Assembly: GCA_001466705.2 (NCBI GenBank)
Contig: LATX02000214.1
Location: forward strand, 62,001 to 126,000
DNA: 64,000 bases
Direction: 5' to 3'
Source of the DNA: Moniliophthora roreri
Lineage: Eukaryota > Basidiomycota > Agaricomycetes > Agaricales > Marasmiaceae
Shown here in pieces: positions 1 to 10,824 of this stretch; the stretch's first letter is position 1; the number at the start of each line of letters is the position of its first letter. The position numbers were made by a program, and so were the translations under genes. The notes beneath the pieces were generated by a model, which was not told the DNA's origin, did not search any database, and worked only from the letters and a program-made list of their open reading frames with translations.

Positions 1-155
1 CTGGCGCCTAGTTTCCTTCGTATGAAGTTGGTCCAACGAACGCCTTCTTACAGACTTTGTGCGACGGGCCCTGGCCTGCATGGACCGAGTTGACCGGGAT
101 GACCTGACAAGAACGGAAAGAGCCTTGGTCTCAAAAGTCATAGACTTGTCGGCAG
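1..155. repeat. Duplicated fragment of the 17.6-kb ORF
   Basis: This stretch is a near-identical copy, in the same orientation, of about 17616..17770, which lies inside the unassigned ORF read on the minus strand at 17168..17818. Only scattered substitutions separate the two. It still contains CpG dinucleotides, unlike the DNA that follows from about 230. It may extend left of the window. The adjoining part of the 17.7-kb locus (17765..17905) is found as a second, decayed copy at 3168..3312, so the two pieces could be one duplicated copy split by about 3 kb of inserted DNA. Confidence 0.8.
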
Positions 156-344
156 TGGGCCGGCGTGAACCGCCGACAGGAACGAGTTCGGTTTTTTTTT
201 TTTTTTCAATCATTTGCTAGCTGCGAATTTATTTCCATTATTGGGTGCAGCATGTATTAGTAGGTGCGACGTACTTTCTCACGGCTCATGTTCAATCAAG
301 CAACAGTGGATGTAGCCGTCTGATCAGAACCTCCACATTTTCTT

Positions 345-1985
345 ATTGGCCGTCTTTCAGATATTATGCACTGGCAGAAGGTCAGTTGAATTTCAGACAG
401 CTTTCAGATGAGATTCCCACCATCTGTCTGGGCCTTGCTGCCCCAGTATCCTCTCCTCTCCATGTGTAGATAGTGAATGGAATGTGCTATGAACATATAA
501 GTGTTATTATTCTGGTTGAAACAGGATTGGGGAGAGGAGAGAAAAACATACTGCTTTGCTATGGAATAGGTGCCTTTTCAGATGGCTTGGTACCTTTCAG
601 ATGGTGATGGAATCAAAAGGGACACCTTTCCAGACAACTGGGTGCTTTTAAGATGGAACCAAGAATCTGAAAATTTTATCAGAAGACGTTATGGTATTTT
701 CAGATGCCTATTTCAGATTTCAGAAGAACACATACTGAAGCTCACTTGCAAAACCATCAGCTTGACATCAGCCACCAGTTGTATTATTCATAGAAAACAT
801 ATTGAGGGTGAAGTAGAATTTTGAAGGCCATCTATAAACCATCATGGTAAGTTCAGACATTCCTTAATGTACATACCTTTCAGACAGTTTCTGGATATGT
901 ATGTCTAGTGAATACCTAGTGGCATAAGGTATTATTAAATAAACAGGTCAGCTACTTGCAATATGTGTCCATATCTGAAGCCCTGAGCAACACATAAGCA
1001 GCTCAAGGAGCAGCCTAAGTAGCAGAAGACAGAGCAAATGAAAAGAGTAAAATTGCTAAAAGGTTGTGCATAGTCTATGAGTGTCAAACTGGCACTAGTC
1101 ACTTTCCAGCTCAGCATTAATATAACCAGTTGCTGAAAAATGAGAAAAAAAATCATAGCAAACAAAATATGCACCTTTAGCCTTAGATAGCATAGATCCT
1201 AAATCAGATAATAAGTCATATAAGCTGAAAAATTCAGTGGGTACGGGGAATCAAAGAGTAAAAGGTTACACAATGCATCTGATTGACCTGTCCTCAGACT
1301 GCATGCATAGGTGAAATGTATCCAATTGGAGTCATCTTCAAGCACCTGCTCACCAATGTTAACCTTGCTCAGAGTCAGAAGCTCCAGTATAGCTTTAATA
1401 CTCTATAGTAACATATTGAAAGACTCCACTGCTGCTGAGTGTGTGTATGGAACTAGTATATTATTATGTGGGGTTGGTTGTGCAATGCTTTCAAGTTTAA
1501 TCAATAAAACTTACTGACAGCACAGGCCAGAGCTACAGTATGTTAACAGATAATTGGAAACCTACTTGAAGATTAGTAAGAGTATCTGCATGAGTTCCAA
1601 GTGCAGCAACATGTATGTTCTTCAAGTTTCAACAAATGATAACTTTCTGGCAGTAACTGTTTGGGACAGTGGCTCTGATTGGTACTGATGTTGCTGCATT
1701 AGCTATGTCAGTAGGGCTGAATTTCTGAGGTATATAGAAGAAAATCAGCTTGGATTTGAGTTGCATAAGACATAGCAAAACAAAAAAACATACTAATGTC
1801 AAGTATATGTCAAAAAGTGAAAAGAAAGAACTATGTCATTCAAAGAAGTAAAAAGCACAGGAATATCTGAAATGTCAACAGCATATGCCCACTTTCAGAT
1901 TTTTAATTTGATCTGAAAAAACCCTGTGCAGTCTGAAATAATATGTTGGCTTCTGAAAGAGTACTTCTGAAAAAGAACAATCTTT
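345..1985. mobile_element. Possible non-autonomous element with TTTCAGA subterminal motifs
   Basis: The heptamer TTTCAGA (usually followed by T or C) recurs about nine times between 350 and 900 on the plus strand. The complementary TCTGAAA or CTGAAA recurs between 1863 and 1975. Motifs in one orientation near one end and inverted near the other are the layout of subterminal transposase-binding repeats in DNA transposons. I found no clear terminal inverted repeat or target-site duplication, so the borders are only approximate. Confidence 0.35.
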
Positions 1986-3083
1986 TCCCTTATCCTCTGT
2001 TCACCTCCATATTGCCTCAATATGGAATACAACCAGAACAATATTGTTTGTCACAACCATATAGTTAGTACTCATATATAGGAAAGGAGAGAATTTTGCA
2101 GTAGGGGAAGAGTGGGGCTGGGTTGTGGGAACTACTGTCTGAAGACTGGCTTACTACCAGTTGCCCTTGCAAAATCTGAAAGACAGTGGACAAGGATTTG
2201 TGGGGGTTCTGATCAGATGGCTATATATATTCCTCAATCAAGTCTCACCTTTCTGCTGCATATAGAGCAAAGCAGGCCTTATGATTTTGACAGCATGTGG
2301 CCAAATCCAATGATATTATGTTAAGGTCAGTGTTGAACATGTACTTGCCCCTCTGATGGGGAAGAGCTGCCATACCATCATAGTACCATACCTGGTTATG
2401 TATATCAACACTTCTGGATACAAAATGGTACTCACTGAAATAAATTATGCCTCTTAAATTATAATTTACTAATCTATGATTCATAGGAAGTTGGAATGAC
2501 ATGTTGACATATGGAGCTTAATTGGGCATATTAGGCCTTAAATCTATACCCAACAATGGTAAATGGGCCTCATACTTGTTTTGGGAACCAACAGGGCTGC
2601 CACATGCCCTACAGCCAAAAGGAAGAATGCATGTAAGAGTCTTCTCTAGTATGTTTTCTTATAAGACATGAAATAGAATTAACAACATTGATACTTTGGT
2701 CAATTAAGATTGAGCAAGGTACCCTGTTACTGGCAGATGGCAATCATAAAAAGCATTGTCTATTGAATATGACAACAAAAGGGATAAAATTCCCACAAGG
2801 CAAGATTATGATTATGATGTTATGAAATGAAGAAATTTTAAGCCAAGTGTGATAATGGAAAATTTTCCCATGAAACTGAATGTAATATGCATTTGCTACA
2901 GTCATCATTTTTTATTCTATTGATATTCTGTATCAAAGAGGACTCATTAAAAAAAAAGCCCAAGGAAAGTAACATTATCACAGAAGTGTATGTAGAGCAG
3001 TGAGTTAAAGTATTGCTATAAAAGAGGTGGAACATGGGTGAATTGTGCTACAAATGTATATCATAATGGATCACATTCATTTT

Positions 3084-3168
3084 CATGAGAGAAAATTCCA
3101 TGATGGCCAAATTCTCTCTCAGGTGAAAAAACAGATAAAGAATAAATCTGGATAAATCCAAACTTTGA
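3084..3168. repeat. CpG-decayed copy of 11698..11790
   Basis: The blocks reading GAGAAAATTCC and GGATAAATCC match 11698..11790. Where the 11.7-kb copy has CCGTG, TTCGGATAAATCCGAAC, this copy has CCATG, TCTGGATAAATCCAAAC. The differences fall mainly at CpG sites. It directly adjoins the decayed copy of 17765..17905. Confidence 0.65.
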
Positions 3169-3312
3169 CACTGGCAACCAGTGTGAGATAGAATTAGTAT
3201 GAGCACTGTCTGAGAGCTTGTGCACTGTGTTCTAGTACAGAGATGATGACATAAGTACTAGCAGTTAAGGATCTGGGCAGGGAGATGCTCTTATATTTTT
3301 TAACATATGTGG
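3168..3312. repeat. CpG-decayed copy of 17765..17905
   Basis: The segment aligns over its whole length with the region upstream of the ORF at 17.2-17.8 kb. Differences are dominated by CG to TG or CA: CACCGCGTCC becomes CACTGTGTTC, GAGACGATG becomes GAGATGATG, GGCGACC becomes GGCAACC, GACGTATG becomes AACATATG. Every CpG of the 17.8-kb copy in this stretch appears lost here. Confidence 0.85.
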
Positions 3313-4321
3313 GGTGAAAGAACAAGATATAGGTAATGTCTGGTGACAAATGTCACCTCACAGACAAAGTACAGTGAACCTTCCCATGGTCACATAATTA
3401 ACTATCAGCCACATACATTGCAAAGGACACTTTATAGAGGAATCCATATACACTGCTAGCCATGCATATTATTTTACATGTATGTACCAGAAGATGATGC
3501 CAGAGTGCACTTCCTGTATGTGAAATAGATGGTGGCCTAGACCTGGTCTATACATTAATTGCCATTTCTGTGTGGTATCTGTTGTAAGCTGTAATTGCCA
3601 GCACTGTATGCTGGATATACATGTGGCAGGCCCACTAGATATGTTATAGATTGTATCAGTACAGTCAATTCCTTCAAGTACAATGGATGTACTGTTGATA
3701 TATCTTCAATGGATTGATATTGTACTCATGTAACACAACCCTTATGTGTATGTTTCTGGTCTTGTTCATACTATAGATTGAGAACAGCACAGAATATAGA
3801 ACACTTGCAGCTTGTGGGACCTGGAATGTGCTGGGCAAGATAAAACAAACTGTATTGCAGGATATAGACAAGAAATAATAGACAGCCAGCAATACAATAA
3901 CAGGAATGGAACACAGTTATAATGATGATACTATACAGAACATGGCCAAAGTAAGAAAACAAGTACAATAGTGACAACTGCAGCAACTACAAAAGCAGAC
4001 TTGAATGTAATTAGTGATGAAAGCAGTAATAAAATAGGCCAATGGCAATCATGAGAAAGTATTATGTAAGATGCTTGTGGTGCCTGTGTTCAAGGAAACA
4101 CAGAGCAGGCTACTCCAGGATTCATGCTACACTCTGGAAGTGCATAGCATCTGTAATAGTCTTCTGCCAGTCAGGTATGCAAGATGCTGTGTTATCAGAG
4201 AAGATCTTGACCCAAGAATTGGGCTTATAAACCTTGGAGTTGTTCTGCAAGACAAGGATGAAGAACCTGGAGAAGTTATTGTCTTAGTACTCAGGGAATA
4301 AGCTTAAGGCATTAAAAAAAC

Positions 4322-4630
4322 TTATACTTCCAACTTCTTAGCAGTTCTGTACTGTTTCTTGCAATTAGTAGAGTTTGTGATGTGAGCCTTCTCAAGCTTC
4401 TTGAGGGCCTTCTTCTCTGCTTCTTCCTTGGTGGAGGTTAATTTAGAGTCAATGAAGTTGTAGAATTGAGTAGAATTGAACTCCTTTTGGAGCCATTCAA
4501 TCTCTTCCTTCTGTGCTCTCTCTAATCTCTCCTTAATGGTTTCTTCTTTGGCAGCAGCATTGTCCTCATTCACACTTCTGGTGAAGTTGAAAGCTAGTAT
4601 TGGGACTAGGGCCATTATTGGACATTCCAC
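4322..4630 (-). pseudogene. Lysine/glutamate-rich ORF of unknown origin in the repeat region
   Basis: A 102-codon open frame lies in the CpG-depleted block. It is rich in Lys and Glu (ERLERAQKEEIEWLQKEF), suggesting a coiled-coil, as in the structural or gag-like part of a transposon. I do not recognise a family, there is no flanking gene structure, and it may simply be a surviving fragment. Confidence 0.25.
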
Positions 4631-5007
4631 TAATGTGGTGCAAATAGATGAAATTACTTAACAAGAGGCAACACAACCTCACAAAGAGTTGAAACACCTC
4701 AGAACAAGTGTAGTTATGGGAACTACAGATACAATGGGACATATAATTGATATCTAGGGAATAGATAAGATTAAGAACAAATTATCAAAGGAGACAGGAA
4801 CAGGGACAGTATGTTCCAGCCTTGGAAGCTTTGAAACCTGGACATCTGCAGCTGTGTGGATGCTGAAAAAGAGAATGCAGAACAGATAGACTTATCCATC
4901 CATCCAGACCCATCTAGAAAAGAGAAAAATCAAATATCTAAGAGTTCAGAACACCTGGAAAACAGATACCTGTGTGGATATGGTTGGATACCCTAATGGC
5001 CAGACTC

Positions 5008-5380
5008 TGTGACACCTGAATATTCTCTTTTAGCATCTCAGTTACTCATTTATTATTTTCCTGAATTATTGGACATTATAAAAGGACAGCTAGATATTCA
5101 TATGTACCCAAGTAACTCTGCCCCCTCTGATTGTGAATACATGAAGAGTTTGTTTGGTGTATAACTTTGTGTGCCATTCCAGTTTTGCTTCCTCACTTCA
5201 GGCTCTAGAGATTGGTCCTGAGTGACTCCAGAGAGATAGAAATCTGATAACAAACTTGCATTGTAAGAGACAAAGAGTAACATTTTTAGTGCACTTGGCA
5301 CTTTTCTAAGAGATAACTTTACACCAAAAGTTCTGGTGGCTTTTGGAGTGTGGCCTGTGTGTGTATCAGGTTGTGACACA
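5008..5380. repeat. LTR-like direct repeat, copy 1
   Basis: The segment begins TGTGACACCTGA and ends TCAGGTTGTGACACA, so it has TG...CA ends. It is repeated in direct orientation at 5823..6233 with many transitions and small indels. I read the pair as decayed LTR or LTR-fragment copies. The spacing of about 440 bp is too short for an intact retrotransposon interior. Confidence 0.55.
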
Positions 5381-5572
5381 CTTAGAGTCTTAACAAAGGA
5401 ATTGGGCCTGCAATTAAGCTCTTTGTAGAAACTGGTCTAGGACCTTTTCCAGTACACTGTGTACTGTAGTTGTCTTAAAGAAGTCTTGAACTCCATAGGG
5501 TCAGACTATATTGGCTACCAAGTCTTTTGGTGGAACTGTAGCTCTTGTGTTTTGTGCTTTGTGCAACTATAT

Positions 5573-5602
5573 TCTTGTGTGTGTGTGTGTTTGTGTGTTT
5601 GA
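5573..5602. repeat. TG/GT microsatellite
   Basis: A short run of TG dinucleotides between the two LTR-like repeats. It is followed by a TATAAA-like sequence at about 5602, as in an LTR promoter. Confidence 0.8.
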
Positions 5603-5635
5603 ATATAAACCCTTTTAAAACCCATATATACTCCT

Positions 5636-5822
5636 CTGGAGGTGAACACTTTGAAGTAGATTGCTTTGATAAAAGAGAATCAACCCAGCTAAGAGTTTAG
5701 TTGATGTTCTAAGTATGGCAACTCTGATCACATTGATCCACACTTGCTTAAACAACCTCAGTTAGACTTTTGGAGGTTATCTTTTGGTAGTTTTCCAATA
5801 GTCTTATCTTAGACAAATTACC
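5636..5822. repeat. 190-bp repeat, copy 1 (possible LTR R-U5 end)
   Basis: Runs from GGAGGTGAACACT to GACAAATTACCA and recurs at 7645..7832. It sits after a TATAAA-like box and ends exactly where the second LTR-like repeat begins. The simplest reading is that it is the 3' part of one long LTR (about 5008..5826), whose 5' part is then repeated at 5823..6233. Confidence 0.5.
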
Positions 5823-6233
5823 ATAACACCTGAATATTCTCTCTTTTAGCATCTCAGTCACTAGTTTATTATTTTTCTGAATTATTGGACATTATTTATA
5901 TTTTCCTGCAGACATATTCCATGGACCATATATAAGGCCAGCTAGATATTCATACATACTCAAGTAACTCTGCCTTCTCCAATTGTAAATATATGAAGAG
6001 TTTGTTCGGTGTATAATTGTGTGTGCCATTCCAGTTTTGCTTCACCACTACAGGCCCTGGAGATTGGTCCTGAGTGACTCCAGAGAGATAGAGATCTGAT
6101 AATAAACTTGCATTATAAGAGATAAGAGTAACATCTTGAGTGCACTTGTGCACTTTTCTAAGAGACACTTTACATCAAGAAGGAGCCTTGGGCACTTGGA
6201 GTGTGGCCTGTGTGTGTATCAGGTTGTGACACA
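5823..6233. repeat. LTR-like direct repeat, copy 2
   Basis: Direct repeat of 5008..5380. It shares TAGCATCTCAGT, CAGCTAGATATTCATA, GGAGATTGGTCCTGAGTGACTC-type blocks and the TGTGACACA end. Both copies are CpG-poor. A 50-bp segment around 5890..5935 is present here and missing from copy 1. Confidence 0.6.
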
Positions 6234-6276
6234 TTCCTCTTTTCTAGCATCTGCACATCGGCAGAGGCCTAGAGGC

Positions 6277-6719
6277 TGTTAGAACTATGCAAGAAAGCAA
6301 GGTCGAGTACGGCCAAGCGGCAAGGGGAGTGCCGTATGAGAATCACCATACGAAAGAGATGGGTTCGCTGAGGCTATTGGCAACAGCACTACTGAACTAT
6401 GGAGCTCAGCTGAGATGAAGGGTCTCCGCACGAGCGAGATGGAAGGCAAGGTAGAGGAGAGAAGTGAAGAGCGTAGAACAACGTTAATTTTCCACTTGGG
6501 GTATCTCGGTAGAATACAGTGGTTTATATCTACTGGAAGAGAATACAACGTGGAGAACGTATGTAGTCCATGAGGACAATGACCAAGATGTCGCTACAAG
6601 AAAACGTGTTGTAAGATGTACAATGGTGGAGATTAATGGAACGTGTAGGTTATGATGGAGGAGATGCGTAAGCATGTCTCGTACAGGTCACGGCCGAGCC
6701 GAGTCGTATGAGCGTAACA
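6277..6719. mobile_element. Solo LTR with 5-bp target-site duplication
   Basis: A 443-bp segment with perfect terminal TGTTA...TAACA. It is flanked on both sides by the same pentamer, GAGGC (6272..6276 and 6720..6724). These are the marks of an LTR left by recombination between the two LTRs of a retrotransposon. It contains many CpGs while the DNA on both sides has almost none, so it inserted after most of the surrounding CpG decay. No reverse transcriptase or gag is adjacent. The superfamily cannot be decided from the LTR alone. Confidence 0.85.
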
Positions 6720-7644
6720 GAGGCCAAAGTTTCCAAGGTTGGAACATGCTGTTACTGTTCCTATCTCCTTTGATAATGCATGCTTGGCCTTAGTTAGGAC
6801 TTCTTATGCATTAGATATTCTTCATATGTCTCATTGTGTTGGTCTATTAAGTCACTCCAGTCCTACAAAAGTAGTCTTCTTGCTTCCAAGGTTACTTTAT
6901 GCTTAATTATGTTATTTCATATGTTTTCGCCACCTTTGAGCTCTTTATTAAGAGATTGTCTGCTTTGACATTGATCTGTATATTGACTTCAGAGGACAAT
7001 CATTCTTTGATTGTTCCTATTCTAAGCCATCTTTTTGTTTCCATGTCTCTTTTAAGTACCTTTGTACTATTTGACTGCATGTTGCACTTTGCAGGTATTA
7101 AAGAAGGTTAAAATAAAATTAAAATCCCATTGATAGCACTTCAAGAGCTTGGTTAACTAGCCAATGCATTTATTGTGCCCTAGTTAGGTTCTCTACAGGT
7201 TTCAGGAGTGATCTGTTTTGGATCTGATACATAGATAAGTCAGAAAGTACAACTTAGACACCTCTATATAGCATGTCATATAGCTCTTCATACTTTCCAA
7301 TGCACCATAGCTTCTCTAAGGCAATGACTAGCAGACTGGGCTCACTCTAGTCCTTAATACCCATTATCTTGTGTCATATTAAAGTGTTCCAATTCAAAAG
7401 TAATGTAAAAAATGAATGAAATTGGGGTCTTTTCTAAGTTTGCCATATTACCAAGTGTTATTGCCCACATTCATGAAATTTTGACTTGCTGAGGTTCTAT
7501 ATAGTACAATATATTACCAGGTAGTTGACCACCTTCTCAGATAGCAGAAGGTCTTGCAATATAGAACCTAGGTTGCCTATGGATGCTATTCAACTATTTG
7601 ACCTATATTCTGCTACATAGTGATTGTACAAGTTCCAGATGTTG

Positions 7645-7832
7645 GAGGTGAACACTACAAAGTAGAACACTTCAATAAGAGAGAATCAACCTAGCTAAGA
7701 GTGTTGTTGGCATTCTAAGTGCAGCAACTCTGATCACATCAACCCATACTTGCAACAACAACTTGAGTTAGACTTTTGGAGGTTATCTTTTGGTAGTTTT
7801 CCACTAGTCTTATCTTAGACAGATTACCAACA
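7645..7832. repeat. 190-bp repeat, copy 2
   Basis: Copy of 5636..5822. It ends in ACAGATTACCA, and the sequence after it becomes Ty3/gypsy pol-like. It is therefore probably an LTR end that was joined to, or inserted into, an older gypsy copy. Confidence 0.6.
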
Positions 7833-8000
7833 CTCTATCTTGACAACCAGATCACATAGAAGAAGACAACAATGATAATGAAGATGTCATTCTGTTACCT
7901 GACAAACTCTTCACCAAAGCAATTGATTTGGATCTTTAAGGCAAATTATGGAAGAGATTGGGTCTAGACAACTTTCACAGATCAGTCCTAGAGGTATTAC
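7833..8000 (+). pseudogene. Ty3/gypsy pol relic (RNase H to integrase linker)
   Basis: The plus strand reads L-S-stop-Q-P-D-H, then DNNDNEDVILLPDKLFTKAI. This corresponds to the LSRRPDH...NEDVVLLP...LF..AIDLDLQ stretch that I recall from basidiomycete gypsy polyproteins, between RNase H and the integrase zinc finger. The stop and the Gln sit where two Arg (CGA) codons would be expected, that is CGA to TGA and CGA to CAA, consistent with CpG decay. A further stop follows within 20 codons. The family assignment is from memory and not searched. Confidence 0.5.
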
Positions 8001-10824
8001 TCAACCAGAGTGTGCTGCCAATCAAATCCAGCTGGTGTATCAAGTCTTTAGTTAAAGTGACTGATAATTATCTGAACAACTATTGCAGAAGTGTGCAATA
8101 ACTTTTAAAGTAACTTTTGCTAAAGCAGATACACTTTTGTTAATGTTACTCTGACCACTGGTCTGCTTTTTTTGGCTTTTTCAATTGGAAAAGAGTTTAC
8201 CACACCCTCTGGAAGGTATTCTGGTGCACTTTGCTGTTTCCAAATAGGGAAGAGATTCCCATAGCATGCTGCACCCATGATACCTATATTGGGAAGTGTA
8301 CTGAGGGCTATTGGGCCATGCTGGGGGGTTATAAAAACTGGGGAATTGATTGAATATACTCTATTATACTATAGGATGCTTCCCCTGCAGTTTGGGAGTG
8401 TCAGGATGCTAAAAAAGCAGTGTAATTAGAAGTTAAATAGCCTATATATGCAGGATGGAGTATTAATGCTTGGGCTGCAGGAAAGATATTGACATAGGGT
8501 AACTTCTAGCATGTAGATATAATTAATACAATGTCTGGGACACCAAATAGTAATATATTTCATTGGGTATTAGTATAGATATGAGCAAAATACAGGAAAA
8601 AACTGAAATAGAGTGATAAATGGTACTGTATGGGATCTATTGTTGCTGGACCCTATCTCTCATAGCTGGGGCACCCTCTATATGTCTAAATGTTGGAGCC
8701 AGCAGTTCAGGAGCCTAGTATTTTTTCCAGAATTACTACAGCCAAATTCACTTTTTTTTAGGTTTTGGTAGTACTACATCACAGGGAATAATCTGGAAGG
8801 GCCAAGGCATGGTCAGAACTCCTTTATTAATGTACTGACAAGGAATATATACTTACCCATCATGGTACCCTCTTCCTTTCCTGTCCATCCACAGTTCCCT
8901 TCATCTTCCATAGGTTTCCTCATTGATAATGAATTTCCCAACCCCAATTCCTCAGCTTCATCACTGCTGCCACTCATTATCACAGTGAGCTCACCTACTC
9001 CAACTATCAATCCACCTTGCCCATCAAATCTGAACCTAAACACAAGCCCCTCAAACTTGAACTCCCCCCCATCACTGTTCTTACAACTCCAGAGCCAACC
9101 TCAAATGCCAGCATTCAACCACATGGTCAAGGTGTCTTCCAAGAAAGATGAGGGAGACAGTGAGGACAACCATTCCAGGGAGGTGCCAAGTGGCAAAGAC
9201 TGTCAGAGAAGAAACTTGAGACCAGAGACTTCAGTTCCTCATCTGGATCCAGTATCATTATCTCAGTGCTCTGTGTGCTGATTGGATGGCCACAGTCCCT
9301 AGAACTGTCCAGAGTACTGTCACAAGAAATGTCTCTGGTATGCACCTGGATATCTCAGTCAATATTACCCCCACCATTGAAGGTCTAACTGAGTTGTGGC
9401 ATGAGAGCATTTTAAATGTCCTTACTCTTTTGAGGAGGGTGGAGATCATGACAATGAGTTGTATGAAGATGGGGAATAGTAAGCTCATGGGGCCAGAGGC
9501 TGTGCTGGGACACCCAATCTTCATACCTCCAACCTTCAGGATTATGGCTGGAATCTAGATCTTAAAAGAGGGGTAATATTACAGACTTTCTATATTATCA
9601 TTTACATCATCACTTGTACTACCATCCATGCTTCTCTTTCTTTTGGACTTATACACCTTCCTAGCTCCCTTTTTCTTTTATGACATCATAAACACATAGC
9701 TACACATATTTACACATAAGTGGACACATCAGACCATGTAGATACATGTAGCTACTATTGTATTATAAATAGTGTGCTCACCAGGCTCTAAGCTCCTCAG
9801 CTTGACCTGGTCAATCTTACCTTGAAAACACTCTGTCTGAACTACTTGACCTCTGAACACTCCTGATCTTGAACTTGTGTAAATGGAACTTAAGCAGCCA
9901 TCACTTAGGTTTGACTTGTCACTGTATTTGGCACAAGTGACATAACAAACTTTGTCTGAAGGAATATTTTTCCAGTAGCAAAGAAGGTCAAGGTACCAGC
10001 TGAGATAATGTGCTTCAGCCAGCAGGCAAGCAATACACCATTTCCAAATGCAGAACTGTTGAAAATAGCAGTAATGTGCAGCCACAATGTTATGAACATG
10101 GACTTGCATAGTAGGATGTTGAGACTTGCACACTTTGTGATTGGCCTTTGGAGTGTTGACAAACAACCACTCATTGAAGCTATGTCATGTATTCAGTTAC
10201 TGGTCAACTTCATATGTGGAGGGGTGGAATGTAATCACAGGATAAAGCTTCCTGTTCACATGGATGTCCTCAAATTATGGCTGAGACTACTCTGGCTGTT
10301 CGGATCTCTCAGACTTTTGGACTATGTAAGGACTTTTCTCAGACTCTTTTAGCTAGCATGTCATTCTTTGCAATCTCACATGACCTCTGTATGGCAGGGA
10401 CTTCATAACCACCTTCCTTTCTTCCTTTCCTCAGTTGTGTTATCACCCAACTGAGGTATGCTTCTATCTATTATCATTCCCTAGCTTGTATTGACTCTGT
10501 CTTACCTAGGTGCCTTTTCACTTCACTGGCTTCTTGTGTTGATAGATCCTCAAGTGGTGGATGTAGAAGGGCATGAATGAAAGCAATACTTTCAGTACAC
10601 TGACCTTGGTGGAAAGACTGCAGTAGAAATGCATCAACTACTGAGGGGAATGGTTGTGCACAATGATGCTAGAGGGTACTTGTTGTGGAAGTGCATGAAG
10701 TTACAGGCATAATTAAAGAAGTTGGATTTATGTACCAATTATGTCTAGTGTTTCCTCATCACATAAATGAACATTTATTTGCTCACAAAGCATTTTGTTA
10801 TAATTGTTGTACATACATCGTCTG

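Larger units (their letters stand above)
230..6271. other. CpG-depleted, AT-rich transposon-derived region, left part
   Basis: No credible host gene is visible: open frames are short, and none carries a recognised domain. CpG is nearly absent; for example 1801..2100 contains none. The sequence is built from diverged repeats: a TTTCAGA-motif element, decayed copies of segments present elsewhere in the window, and LTR-like direct repeats. The composition contrasts sharply with the gene-bearing DNA to the right of about 11.64 kb. I infer silenced, methylated transposon DNA in which 5-methylcytosine has deaminated. Confidence 0.75.
6725..10820. other. CpG-depleted, AT-rich transposon-derived region, right part
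   Basis: This is the continuation of the CpG-poor block. Apart from the gypsy pol relic and the 190-bp repeat it holds only short frames. The open frames at 8862..9281 (proline/serine-rich) and 10008..10352 resemble no family I know, and I treat them as transposon remnants. Confidence 0.65.

Noticed and set aside
9729..10166. 145-codon minus ORF in the AT-rich block
   Set aside because: No family match by eye, overlapping frames on both strands and CpG-decayed context; treated as transposon remnant.
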